Shown piece by piece: positions 39,185-49,000 of a stretch of DNA of 64,000 nucleotides; positions within the stretch are counted from its first letter, which is position 1; each line of letters begins with the position of its first letter. The notes under the pieces were generated by a model that worked only from the letters and a program-made list of their open reading frames with translations, did no database searches and had not been told where the DNA came from. A program made the position numbers and the translations under genes. Source of the DNA: CAZNUM01 sp964539305 (GTDB lineage Bacteria > Fidelibacterota > Marinisomatia > Marinisomatales > TCS55); contig CAZIIM010000005.1 of assembly GCA_964539305.1 (NCBI GenBank), forward strand, positions 1 to 64,000, given 5' to 3'.

Positions 39185-41272
39185 GTGAAACGTTTTTTAC
39201 TCAGTTTAGAAGGAAAATTTATTTCTCTCGCCGCTATCATAGCTGTGGTTATTGCCTGCGTCTTAGGGTTTTATTTTTATGAATATGAATATCAAGAACA
39301 TTTCAAGGAAACGAAAGAGCGGGCTGAAGTGCTATTGCAAGCCATTGCTGTGTCTTTTACCAATGCTCTTCTGTACGAAGAATTAGGATTGATGGAAGAG
39401 GGGGGCTTCTTGGATAACCAGATTCGTGATTTTGTTACTCATCCGACAACCGATTTGATTGAGATGGCCGTATACGATGCGGACGGTTCGCTGCGGGCAG
39501 CCAGTGATTATTCCTGGTTTCGCGATGGGATTCACGAAAACATTTCAGTAGGCATTACTTCTAAGGTCGGGGTTACCTCCCAATTAGTATCAACACCAAA
39601 ATTAAAGCAGCTTGAATTAACCCTCCCTTTACATATCCATGGAAAACATTTCGGAACCTTGGTAGGATACTACTCTTTAGAAGAGTTGGATTTAATCATG
39701 GAGACGCTAAAAAGGAGGATTCTATTATTCGCTGCCCTGGGATTGATCGTATCCATGGGTTTAGCCTTTTTAATTGCCCATCTGCTGGCACGACCCATCA
39801 AACGGTTATCCGCAGAAATGGTACGGGTATCCGATCCTTACTATTTCCCTCGCCTTCAATCCCGGCGGAGGGATGAGATCGGAATTCTCGAAAAAGGATT
39901 TACCCGTATGCTAATGCGGCTCCGGCATGAAGCTCTTTCCCGCCAGGAAACACAGCAAGCAATGATGCAATCCGAACGGCTGGCTACCCTGGGTACATTA
40001 GCCGCTAACTTGGCCCACGAAGTGAGTAACCCCCTCGCAGGAGCCCGGAGCTGCCTGCGTCGCATTGAAGCTCATCCGGAAGAAATAGACCAAACCAAGA
40101 AATATGTTTTGTTAATGGATCGCGCCTTGACACGCATTGAAAGCATGGTCCAGGAACTCCTTCAATTTTCCAGGAAAAAAGACGTCTCTTTTCAACCCCT
40201 TGATTTGAATCGGGTCATCCGTCAAGCGGTTGATTTTTGCACCTATAGTTTAGAAAAATTGGATATTAAAATTAATCTGGACCTCATGGAGCCCTTGGAT
40301 CCGGTGATAGGGGACGCCAATAAGCTGGAACAGGTATTTGTTAATTTGTTAACCAACGCTCGTGATGCTCTTCCTGATGGGGGCACGATTACTATTCGAA
40401 CCGAAAGGAAACAAGGAACCGTCCTAGCCCAAGTAGAAGATAACGGCGCTGGGATAAATTCCGCTGATCTTCAGAAAGTGTTTGACCCTTTTTTCACCAC
40501 CAAGATTACGGGTCAAGGTACCGGTTTAGGTCTCACTATTTGTAAGAGTATCGTAGAAGACCATCGGGGGAAAATTGCCATAACTAGCCAACCCAACCGT
40601 GGGACTACCGTTGCTCTCACGCTTCCTGTAATAGAAGGAGAGAGAGAAGCAACACCGGGTCTGGATGGTGCCCTTTTAGCCGGGGGTAAGTCCACACGAA
40701 TGGGACGCGAAAAAGCGTTGGTAAAAGTTGGCGATCGTACCCTTATTGAACATATGGTACATCTCCTAAAACCCATTATCCCAAAACCCATGATCATCAC
40801 TAATACCCCCGCTAAGTTCGCTTTCTTGCAGTTGCCAATCTACCAGGATCTTTACCCTGACTCTGGTCCATTGGGGGGGATTCACACGGCCCTTAAAAAA
40901 AGTACGCACAGTCATGTATTGATTTTGGCTTGCGACTTGCCCTTTGTCACGACCCAGGTTATTCGTCAACTTTGTGACCATGCCCTGGGTCACGATATCG
41001 TGGCGGTGGACGCCGGGTCAGGAGTGGAACCCCTCTGCGCCGTTTATAGTAAGGCCTGTCTTCCCGAAATTGAGAAGCAACTGAGTGGAGGACGATTCAA
41101 AGTGACAGCCATTTATAAGCAATTGGATGTAAAGGTATTGTACCGAGAGGAAATTGACGTTTCCCTCCCCCAAGATACATTTTTAAATATTAATACACCT
41201 GCCGATCTTGTTAAAGCAGAGAAAATACTGAAAAAAGGAAAGGGACACGATGCGAATATTAATCGTCGATGA
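39185..41272 (+). CDS. Sensor histidine kinase fused to a MobA-type molybdenum cofactor guanylyltransferase
   Basis: 695 residues from GTG 39185, directly after the PhnD-like stop. TM1 about 10-30, extracytoplasmic domain 31-175, TM2 about 178-200, HAMP to about 250. DHp helix has His278 in NLAHEVSNPLAG. HATPase: N box NLLTNARDAL, G1 VEDNGAGI, F box FDPFFTTK, G2 GTGLGL, ending near 487. After a 12-residue linker, residues 494-690 are a MobA domain: GALLAGGKSTRMGREKAL (495-512), PLGGIHTAL, LACDLPFV, LNINTPADL. MobA attaches GMP to molybdopterin to make the bis-MGD cofactor used by TtrA and NarG. No stop or frameshift separates the parts. The 3' end overlaps the regulator gene by 23 bases. Confidence 0.9.
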   Translation: MKRFLLSLEGKFISLAAIIAVVIACVLGFYFYEYEYQEHFKETKERAEVLLQAIAVSFTNALLYEELGLMEEGGFLDNQIRDFVTHPTTDLIEMAVYDADGSLRAASDYSWFRDGIHENISVGITSKVGVTSQLVSTPKLKQLELTLPLHIHGKHFGTLVGYYSLEELDLIMETLKRRILLFAALGLIVSMGLAFLIAHLLARPIKRLSAEMVRVSDPYYFPRLQSRRRDEIGILEKGFTRMLMRLRHEALSRQETQQAMMQSERLATLGTLAANLAHEVSNPLAGARSCLRRIEAHPEEIDQTKKYVLLMDRALTRIESMVQELLQFSRKKDVSFQPLDLNRVIRQAVDFCTYSLEKLDIKINLDLMEPLDPVIGDANKLEQVFVNLLTNARDALPDGGTITIRTERKQGTVLAQVEDNGAGINSADLQKVFDPFFTTKITGQGTGLGLTICKSIVEDHRGKIAITSQPNRGTTVALTLPVIEGEREATPGLDGALLAGGKSTRMGREKALVKVGDRTLIEHMVHLLKPIIPKPMIITNTPAKFAFLQLPIYQDLYPDSGPLGGIHTALKKSTHSHVLILACDLPFVTTQVIRQLCDHALGHDIVAVDAGSGVEPLCAVYSKACLPEIEKQLSGGRFKVTAIYKQLDVKVLYREEIDVSLPQDTFLNINTPADLVKAEKILKKGKGHDANINRR

Positions 41273-42599
41273 TGAAGAAATTCAACGGGTTACTATCGGC
41301 GATGATATCGCGGATCTGGGACATGAAATTCGAGCCGTCGGGTCGGCCCAGGAAGCGTTACACCTCATGGATAAACAACCTTTCGACTTGGTGATTACCG
41401 ATTTGAGAATGCCTGAAATGGATGGTTTGGAATTCTTAAAAGCGGTGAAGAAAGAGACTCCCCAGACGGAAGTTATTGTCATGACGGCCTATGCCACAGT
41501 AAAAACCGCGGTGGAAGCTATCCAAAATGGGGCCTACAATTATTTGACCAAACCTTTTGAGATGGATGAGCTCCACGGGTTGATTACCAGAGTAGAGGAG
41601 ATAAAGAACCTGAGGGAGGAAAATCTGCGTTTGAAAGCTGAATTAAGGGAACGCCATCGCTTGGGGAACCTAGTGGGAAAAAGTCCCGCCATGAACCAGA
41701 TTTATGATCAAATCAAAGCCGTGGCTACCACGGATACCGCGGTGTTGATTACGGGACCTACCGGCACGGGTAAAGAAGTGGTAGCAGATACGATTCATTA
41801 CGAGAGTGATCGATCCCGAAGGCCTTTGGTGAAGGTGAGTTGCGCCATTCTGTCCCGCGAGATCCTGGAAAGTGAATTATTTGGACATGAGAAAGGAGCC
41901 TTTACTGGGGCTACCCGGGAGAAAAAAGGACGTTTCGAAATGGCTCAAGGGGGGACTATCTATTTGGACGATGTGGATGACATCCCCATGGATTTACAAG
42001 TAAAATTGCTACGCGTTTTACAAGAAAAAGAGGTGGAACGCGTCGGGGGAACCAAGTCCATCCCTTTGGATGTACGCGTCATTGCATCAACGAAATATGA
42101 CTTAGGGACCTTGGTGAACCAAAAAAAGTTCCGGGCAGACCTGTACTATCGATTGAATGTTTTCCCCATTAATCTGCCTCCACTCAAAGATCGCAAGGAA
42201 GACATCCCCTTACTTTTAGACTATTTTTTCAACTACTTCGCTCCCGGTAAAAAATGTACCATAGGTAGGGAAGCCATGGTCTATTTCATGGACTATCCCT
42301 GGGAGGGGAATGTCCGGGAGTTGAAGAACATTGTGGAGCGGATATCCATTAGTTGCCAGTGCGAACGCATTACGCCCGAGTGTTTACCTAGGGAGATTTA
42401 CTCTCCTGAGAGGAGTTTTGAGTCGGAGTCAGTACCACTAGAGGCCCTAAACCTTAGCGATTCCCTAAAACACTATGAAGAAATGATGATTAAAAAAGCC
42501 CTTACCTCTTGCCAGGGAAATCGGGCGGCAGCCGCTCGACAATTGGGAATTCCTGTTTCAACCCTGAAAAGTAAATTAAAAAAGTACCATTTAGATTAG
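41250..42599 (+). CDS. NtrC-family response regulator, sigma-54 activator
   Basis: 449 residues. Receiver 1-115 with phospho-acceptor Asp51 (VITDLRMPEMDG), Thr (MTAYA) and Lys (LTKPF). AAA+ domain about 140-375: Walker A GPTGTGKE, GAFTGA loop intact for sigma-54 contact, Walker B GTIYLDDVDD (Asp where Glu is commoner), then the R-finger region. C-terminal Fis-type HTH NRAAAARQLGIPVSTLKSKLKKY (about 420-449). Its start lies in the MobA end of the kinase gene, so it is the cognate partner. A sigma-54 promoter is found 130 bases downstream of its stop, before the porin and ttrBCA. Confidence 0.94.
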   Translation: MRILIVDDEEIQRVTIGDDIADLGHEIRAVGSAQEALHLMDKQPFDLVITDLRMPEMDGLEFLKAVKKETPQTEVIVMTAYATVKTAVEAIQNGAYNYLTKPFEMDELHGLITRVEEIKNLREENLRLKAELRERHRLGNLVGKSPAMNQIYDQIKAVATTDTAVLITGPTGTGKEVVADTIHYESDRSRRPLVKVSCAILSREILESELFGHEKGAFTGATREKKGRFEMAQGGTIYLDDVDDIPMDLQVKLLRVLQEKEVERVGGTKSIPLDVRVIASTKYDLGTLVNQKKFRADLYYRLNVFPINLPPLKDRKEDIPLLLDYFFNYFAPGKKCTIGREAMVYFMDYPWEGNVRELKNIVERISISCQCERITPECLPREIYSPERSFESESVPLEALNLSDSLKHYEEMMIKKALTSCQGNRAAAARQLGIPVSTLKSKLKKYHLD

Positions 42600-42614
42600 C
42601 GTATTCCTCGTAAA

Positions 42615-42632
42615 GCGACACTTTTTCGTCGC
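42615..42632. promoter_or_regulatory. Inverted repeat, candidate activator binding site
   Basis: GCGAC (42615-42619) and GTCGC (42628-42632), perfect arms with an 8-base spacer, about 125-140 bases upstream of the expected transcription start of the sigma-54 promoter: the normal place for an enhancer site of an NtrC-type regulator. A related stretch, GCGGTGAAATATCGCC, follows at 42636-42651. It could alternatively be a weak 3' hairpin of the regulator gene. Confidence 0.45.
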
Positions 42633-42728
42633 CAAGCGGTGAAATATCGCCGTTTCAACTCCATCAATTCGCTGCGCTTCCCACTTTACTACGACGGGAA
42701 ATGAATGTTCAATAGGGGGTGAACTCGT

Positions 42729-42745
42729 TTGGCATGGTCTTTGTT
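42729..42745 (+). promoter_or_regulatory. Sigma-54 promoter of the porin-ttrBCA operon
   Basis: TTGGCATGGTCTTTGTT agrees with the consensus YTGGCACGRNNNTTGCW at all conserved positions except two (C to T at -21 and at -12), with GG and G(T) separated by the required 10 bases. It is 55 bases before the porin ATG and directly follows a gene for a GAFTGA-bearing activator. No good sigma-70 boxes are seen here. Hence transcription of the operon should depend on the two-component system. Confidence 0.8.
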
Positions 42746-42800
42746 TCTTGTAGGGTGTTTTTAAAACCATGTTAAAGATTAATAGAAAAGAGGTGATCCA

Positions 42801-43748
42801 ATGCGAAAATCAATGATTACTTTACTGGTAATTATTTCTTCGCTTCTCGCTGGAGATGGCAAGGTGGGAGGCTTGGCCTTCTTTAATTATCGATACGACG
42901 GCGCTGATGATGCCGCTTTAAAACAGTCCTTTGGACTAACGAGAGTTTATTTTTCCTATGAAAAAGAACTATCAGAAGGTCTGCAATATAAATTCCAGAC
43001 GGATATTGACTATGGGCACTCCCCCATGAATCTCTATCTAAAGAATGCCAAGGTGGATTGGAAAGGCGGTTTTGGCAAATTGACTTTTGGGCTTCAAGGG
43101 ATGAATGTATTCAATATTCAGGAAAAAACCTGGGGCAGGCGATTCATTGAAAAATCCGCCATGGATAAATACAAATTCTCCAGTTCCGCTGACATGGGTG
43201 TGGGATATTCAAATAAGTTAAGAGAAAATTTACATCTCAGTATTCTATATACTAATGGAAGTGGATATAAAAAAGGAGAAACAGATAAATATAAAAAGTT
43301 ATCCACCCAAGTACTTTTAGGTGAAAGCAAGCTAGCGAAAAAAGAAGGGTTTAATGTTGGTGGTGTTTTCAGCTATGAACCTTACGATGTTGATTCCATC
43401 AATACTAAAACAAAGACAGTTATGGGGATTTTTGGTGGATTGTCTAAAGGAAGCCTTCGTTTAGGGGGAGACTTTGATTTACTGAATGACACCGGTGAAG
43501 ATCTCAAAAAACAGATTATATCAGTCTATACAAATTATCAGATTAATGAAAAAATGGCTGTTTTTGGGCGCGTGGATCAGTATGACCCGAACACTGGCGT
43601 AACCAAGGATGCCCATCTTTTCCTCATTGCTGGTTTTGATTACTCGCCAGGAAAAGGTTTGATAATAGCTCCCAACTTGCAGTACAAACTACCAGAAGAC
43701 GGGGATGGGAGTTATGTTCTGCTTATAAACTTCTTATTCAAAATCTAA
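42801..43748 (+). CDS. Outer-membrane porin-like beta-barrel
   Basis: 315 residues. Signal peptide (SMITLLVIISSLLAGDG), then about 14-16 amphipathic strands and a C-terminal strand ending in NFLFKI. The start region GGLAFFNYRYD and long SFGLTRVYFSYEKELSEGLQYKFQTDIDY resemble small OprO/maltoporin-like anion porins, but family assignment is by shape only. First gene behind the sigma-54 promoter, AGAGGTG site present, 62 bases before ttrB. It probably lets the respiratory substrate or product cross the outer membrane. Clearly AT-rich (e.g. 43201-43320). Confidence 0.75.
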   Translation: MRKSMITLLVIISSLLAGDGKVGGLAFFNYRYDGADDAALKQSFGLTRVYFSYEKELSEGLQYKFQTDIDYGHSPMNLYLKNAKVDWKGGFGKLTFGLQGMNVFNIQEKTWGRRFIEKSAMDKYKFSSSADMGVGYSNKLRENLHLSILYTNGSGYKKGETDKYKKLSTQVLLGESKLAKKEGFNVGGVFSYEPYDVDSINTKTKTVMGIFGGLSKGSLRLGGDFDLLNDTGEDLKKQIISVYTNYQINEKMAVFGRVDQYDPNTGVTKDAHLFLIAGFDYSPGKGLIIAPNLQYKLPEDGDGSYVLLINFLFKI

Positions 43749-43810
43749 TCTGGTTTCGTTCTTACTGACCAGTATTGTGGTTAATATTAGAGGAAATGAG
43801 AGGGGTTCCT

Positions 43811-44752
43811 ATGAGTGATGATTCGAAGAAACAAGATCCGGGCGAAAAACAAGAACTTGATATAGAAACTCTTCGTACAGAGCGACTGGAGTTTTTAAAG
43901 AAAGTCGGTCTTGGCCTATTAGGGGGTATAGCGGCACCTGTATTGTTGACCAAGCTGGTAGCAGAAAACAGTGATTCAGGAACTGCTGTCCAGGATTTGC
44001 CTCAATTACCACCCCAACAGGCGGATGAAAGCCTCGTTCTCCGTATGATGAGGGATATCCAACGAGCTTTAGCAAAACCGGTGGATCAGCGCCATTGGGG
44101 GATGGTCATCGATTTACGGAAATGTGTAGGGTGTAAGGCCTGTACCATTGCTTGTGTGGCGGAGAATAAACTGCCTCCAGGGGTAGTATATCGACCGGTA
44201 ATCGAGGAGGAATTTGGTAGCTATCCCAATGTGGGTCGACGGTTTTTACCACGTCCTTGTATGCAGTGCGAATATCCCCCCTGTGTGGAGGTATGCCCCG
44301 TGGGAGCTACCGAAAAACTGGCGGACGGTATCGTGGACATTGACTACGATGAATGTATCGGTTGCCGGTATTGTGTAACTGCCTGTCCCTACGGTTCCAG
44401 GGTGTTCGACGCCGGGCATTATTATGTCGACGTTGATGATACTCTCGAAGAATCTTTAGTCGGCACGGATGCTCAGAATTATGAGTCCGCATCAACATAT
44501 GAGTATGACGTTCATCGGAAACGGAAACCGGATTCATCGCCCATAGGAAACGTCCGCAAATGTCATTTCTGCCGACACCGGTTAAATAAGGGTCTGCTAC
44601 CAGAATGTGTAACTACGTGTATTGGTGGTGCCACGTATATCGGCGATTTAAATGATCCGAAGAGCTTGGTAGCTGAATTGAGAACCAAACCGAACGTCAT
44701 GCGGTTGAAAGAAGAAATGGGTACTCAACCAAGTGTCTATTATCTGCTATAA
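43811..44752 (+). CDS. ttrB: TtrB-like iron-sulfur electron-transfer subunit
   Basis: 313 residues from ATG 43811 (GAGAGGGG 5 bases upstream; ATG 43796 is an alternative). Four Cys clusters for [4Fe-4S]: CVGCKACTIAC (about 100), CMQCEYPPCVEVCP (about 147), CIGCRYCVTACPYGSR (about 176), and CHFC plus CVTTC (about 246-270). This is the DMSOR-family ferredoxin subunit that passes electrons between the membrane subunit and the molybdoenzyme. The N-terminus has a hydrophobic stretch FLKKVGLGLLGGIAAPVLL preceded by ERLE rather than a twin Arg, so it may be carried by TtrA's Tat signal or stay anchored. Gene order B-C-A equals the Salmonella ttr operon. Confidence 0.87.
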   Translation: MSDDSKKQDPGEKQELDIETLRTERLEFLKKVGLGLLGGIAAPVLLTKLVAENSDSGTAVQDLPQLPPQQADESLVLRMMRDIQRALAKPVDQRHWGMVIDLRKCVGCKACTIACVAENKLPPGVVYRPVIEEEFGSYPNVGRRFLPRPCMQCEYPPCVEVCPVGATEKLADGIVDIDYDECIGCRYCVTACPYGSRVFDAGHYYVDVDDTLEESLVGTDAQNYESASTYEYDVHRKRKPDSSPIGNVRKCHFCRHRLNKGLLPECVTTCIGGATYIGDLNDPKSLVAELRTKPNVMRLKEEMGTQPSVYYLL

Positions 44753-44763
44753 GGAGATAAGTC

Positions 44764-46017
44764 ATGAATAAAAGGGCAACGGGTTTACGAGTTGCGGTCT
44801 GGGTCATGGTTATCCTGGGACTTTTTGCGGGGACCTATGGATTAATTGACCGAATTCAATTTGGGCATTTACATGCCGGCTATGGGTCCTATGTTCCCTG
44901 GGGGCTGTGGGTAGCCGGTTATATTTACTTAATTGGATTATCGGCAGGAGCTTTCCTCCTTTCCACATTGGTTTATGTTTTTCGTATTAAGGTGTTTGAA
45001 AGTATCGGAAAGTTGGCTTTATTAATTGCCTTGACAACCCTCCTGGGAGCCTTGTTTTTAATCTGGATTGACTTGGGGCATCCTCTCCGGGCCTGGAGAT
45101 TGATATTTCACACCAATTTTGGTTCAGTCATGGGTTGGATGGTCTGGCTGTATTCAGCCTATTTTATCTTGCTATTAATTGAACTTTGGATTGCCATGCG
45201 TCACGATTTTGCCCTACAGCGAGGCCTTCCCGGAATCCGGGGTGCAGTAGCCCGATTCATGCTCTTTGGGAAAACGTACATCGAAAAGGACCTCTTGGAA
45301 AGGGACGCCTGGAAATTAAGAATCCTGGGTTCCATTGGTATCCCTTTGGCCATTGCTTTCCACGGTTCCGTCGGCGCGATTTTTGGCGTTGTAGGGGCAC
45401 GACCCTATTGGCATTCGGGGATGACCCCCATTATGTTCCTCGTGGGTGCTTTGGCTTCCGGTGGCGCTCTATTAACATTCATCGCTGCTGCCTGGCGCCC
45501 TAGACGGAGCCGCGCTGCGAGTAATGAAATCGTAACCCTTTTAGGACGGATTACACTGGGCCTGGTGCTTTTTGATGCCTTGTTGGAATGGGCAGAATAT
45601 TCCGTAGCCATGTGGAATGCGGTACCTACCGAAATCTCCAGCGTGCAGCTTATCTTGTTTGGTCCTTATTGGTGGGTCTTCTGGTTTGTGCATCTTGGTC
45701 TGGGAATCATCGTTCCCGTCATTCTCTTAATATTTAAAGGTCAAAATCGTATTCTTACCGGTATTGCAGGAGGTTTGGTAGCCATTACCTTTTTAGCCGT
45801 CAGGCTCAATATCGTTGTTCCCGGACTGGCCGTTGAAGAAATAAAGGGCTTAGAAGAAGCTTTTAGGGGGCCTGGATTAACCGTGGAATATTTCCCCTCC
45901 GTTACGGAATGGTTACTTTTCATTTGGGCGTTAGCAATGGCTGCCCTCGTGTTTTTAATTGGCTTGCGAATTCTACCCGTGGTGAAACGGGATTACGTTT
46001 CTGGAGGTACACAATGA
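44764..46017 (+). CDS. ttrC: NrfD/TtrC-type quinol-oxidising membrane subunit
   Basis: 417 residues with about ten TM helices. NrfD/PsrC family marks are GSYVPWGLWVAGYIYLIGLSAGAFLLS (TM2 region), the IDLGHPLRAWRLIFHTNFGSVMGW loop, and HLGLGIIVPVILL. It takes electrons from menaquinol (or ubiquinol) and passes them to TtrB on the outer face of the membrane. TtrC of Salmonella is shorter (about 340); the longer loops here resemble archaeal sulfur-reductase-type subunits. AAGGAG (44751-44756) overlaps the ttrB stop. The stop overlaps the ttrA start by ATGA. Confidence 0.87.
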   Translation: MNKRATGLRVAVWVMVILGLFAGTYGLIDRIQFGHLHAGYGSYVPWGLWVAGYIYLIGLSAGAFLLSTLVYVFRIKVFESIGKLALLIALTTLLGALFLIWIDLGHPLRAWRLIFHTNFGSVMGWMVWLYSAYFILLLIELWIAMRHDFALQRGLPGIRGAVARFMLFGKTYIEKDLLERDAWKLRILGSIGIPLAIAFHGSVGAIFGVVGARPYWHSGMTPIMFLVGALASGGALLTFIAAAWRPRRSRAASNEIVTLLGRITLGLVLFDALLEWAEYSVAMWNAVPTEISSVQLILFGPYWWVFWFVHLGLGIIVPVILLIFKGQNRILTGIAGGLVAITFLAVRLNIVVPGLAVEEIKGLEEAFRGPGLTVEYFPSVTEWLLFIWALAMAALVFLIGLRILPVVKRDYVSGGTQ

Positions 46018-49000
46018 CTCATCAAGATGAAAAACTGATTACAAAGTGCATTAACCGAAGGGATTTTATTAAGTCCAGCGCTTTGCTGGGTGGGACGCTC
46101 TTTTTTAGCAACCAGTTACAAGGGCAAAATAATAACGGTACGAAAAAAAGGGACTATCCCTTGAACGATGCAGAGAACATAATTTATTCTGTCTGTCTAC
46201 AATGCCACACGGATTGTCCCATTAAATGTAAAGTGGAGAACGGAGTATTGACGAAGATCGACGGCCCGGCTTATTCCACCATGTCACTCCAACCTCATAT
46301 TCCTTATGCCACCCATCCCGCCGCGGCTGCAAAAATTGACGGCAAACTGTGTCCCAAAGGACAAGCCGGAATTCAAAGCCTTTATGATCCTTATCGACTG
46401 GTTAAGGTTTTGAAACGGGCTGGGAAACGAGGTTCAAATCAGTGGGAGGTCATTTCCTTTCAGCAAGCTATTGATGAAATCGTAAACGGCGGCAAACTGT
46501 TTAAAAGTGTTCCAGGAGAAGAAGATCGCCAGGTGCAAGGACTAAAGGACCTTTTCAAAGTGAAAGATCCTAAAGTCATGAAGGCTTTAAAGAGTGATTC
46601 TAGTAAAGTCGCCAAAGGGGAGATGGCTCTGGAAACGTTTCGGAAAAAACACCAGTCTTATCTATCGGCACTGATTGATCCCCGCTATCCCGATTTGGGA
46701 CCGGTAAACAACCAGTTTTGTTTCCTGGCGGGTCGTATTGAACATGGGCGTAAGGAATTTGCTAAACGGTGGTTGAAAGATGGTTTTGGATCGGTGAACT
46801 GGTATGAACATACCACGATATGTGAACAGAGCCACCACATTGCTTTTGCCCAGGCCACCAATAAGTACATCAAGGGTAAATGGACGAAAGGTAAACATCA
46901 TTTAAAGCCGGATGCCCTTCATTCGGAGTTCATCATCTATTTCGGGACCGGTGCCTTCGAAGCCAACTTTGGTCCCACGGTAATGGCAGAACGGGTGACA
47001 GCAGGTATTACTGAAAATCGTTTAAAAATTGCCGTGGTGGATCCCCGTTTTTCCAAAACTGCCGCGAAAGCCTGGAAATGGGTTCCCATTCAGCCTGGCA
47101 CCGATGCTGCCTTGGCAATGGGAATGATACGCTGGATCATTGAAAATAATCGGCATGACGTAACTTATCTCTCCAATGCTAATCAAGCAGCGGCTAAGGC
47201 CGATGGAGAATCTACCTGGACTACAGCCGGTTATTTAATCAAAATTGATGAAAAAGGTCTCCCGGGAAAATATCTGCGGGCCAAAGAACTCAATCTGGGC
47301 GATGAACATACTTTTGTGGTGTTGAAAAATGGGAAACCCATCGCCACGGCCATTGATGAAAAAGGTAAGGCTGTGGAGGGAGAGCTATTGGTGGATCGAA
47401 CCGTCCAGGGGATTCGGGTAAAGACGGCCTTTCAATTACTGTGGGAGCAATGTGCCTCTAAGTCGTTGGCTGAGTGGGCTCAATTAGCAGGTGTAGATGT
47501 GAACACGATACGCGAATTAGCCGATGAATTCACCAGCCACGGTAAGAAAGCGGTTGTTGAATTTTACCGGGGTCCTGTTCAGCATACCAATGGGTATTAC
47601 AACGCCCAGGCTTTGATCTCTCTGAACCTGTTAATTGGTAGCGCGGACTGGAAAGGAGGTTGGAGTACTGGAGGGGGTCATTGGCATGAATCGGGGGGCA
47701 AAGCCAATAACCCTTACAATCTGGGTAAGGGCATGCATCCTGGCAAACTCGGTTCTTACGGCATAACTATTTCTAAAGAAAAATCTCACTATGAGGAAAC
47801 GACCCTTTATAAGAAAGATGGTTATCCTGCTAAACGACCCTTTTATCCTTTCACCGGGAATGTGTATCAGGAAGTTATTCCGGCCGCTGGAGAGGGCTAC
47901 CCCTACCATTTAAAAGCCCTTTTCCTTCATAAAGGAACGCCCGTCTTCGCCAGCCCGGCGGGACATAAGATGATAGAAATCTTAACCGACCTGGAAAAGA
48001 TACCCCTTTTCTTTGCCTGTGACATTGTGGTAGGAGAAAGTTCCATGTATGCCGATTACATTTTCCCGGATTTGTCCATTTGGGAGCGCTGGGGATTCCC
48101 GCACATTACCCCCGATGTCCAGAATAAAACCAGTAAGGTCCGGCAACCGGTGGTGGCACCTTTGACTGAAACCGTGACGGTTATGGGCGAGAAAATACCG
48201 GTTTCCATGGAGGCGGTTATACTGGCCATTGCAGAGCGACTGAAACTCAGCGGTTTCGGAAAGAATGGTTTGGGCAAGGGGCTGGATTTAACCCGGCCCG
48301 AAGATTTTTGGCTAAAGATGGCCGCCAATATCGCCATGGGTGATAAACCGGGAGAAGAACTTCCCGAAGCTAGTGCAGATGAAATTAAACTCTTCTGGAC
48401 AGCACGTAAACATTTCCCTAAAGAACTTCTGGATCCCAGCCGGTTGAAAAAAGCTGCTGGCCCATATTGGAAGAGGGTGGTTTACCTCTTAAATAGAGGG
48501 GGGCGATATGAGGATTTCTCTCTGGCCTATCATGGCAATAAGCTGAACCACCGCTTCAAAGGTTCCTTTAATCTATACGCGGAACCAGTGGGAACCAGCA
48601 GAAATGCCCTTTCAGGAGCTCTTTTCTCTGGTATTGCTAATTATGAACCAGTAAAAGATGCCTTAGGGAATACTATTAATATGAAAGGTTACGCGTATCA
48701 TTTAATCACCTACAAAGAGATTGTTGGTGGACAATCACGTACCCTGCCTACAGATTATTGGTTGAGTAGCACTTTACCAGAGAATTTTGTTCTAATGAAT
48801 CGCCAGGATGCTGAACAGGCCGGTTTGAAGAATGGGAGTCGGGTACGTCTTTCGGGACCCACCAATTCAGCGGGGATCTGGGATTTGAAAAATGGTCAAA
48901 AAGTACCCATGGTTGGTAAAGTGCGAATTACAGAGGGAATACGTCCTGGGACTGTGGCTGTAAGCTGGCACTTTGGGCATTGGGCTTATGGTGCGGCTGA

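Noticed and set aside
40620..40670. A hidden separate mobA start inside the kinase-MobA gene
   Set aside because: An AGAAGGAGAG stretch exists (40632-40641), but no in-frame ATG, GTG or TTG occurs before the essential LAGGxSxRMG motif; only a CTG is possible.
42615..42660. Terminator after the sigma-54 activator gene
   Set aside because: The GCGAC/GTCGC stem has its T-run in the loop, not after it; an activator site is a better reading.
45909..46013. N-terminal extension of ttrA into ttrC
   Set aside because: ATG 46014 begins 13 residues before the Tat motif and overlaps the ttrC stop by ATGA, the usual coupling.
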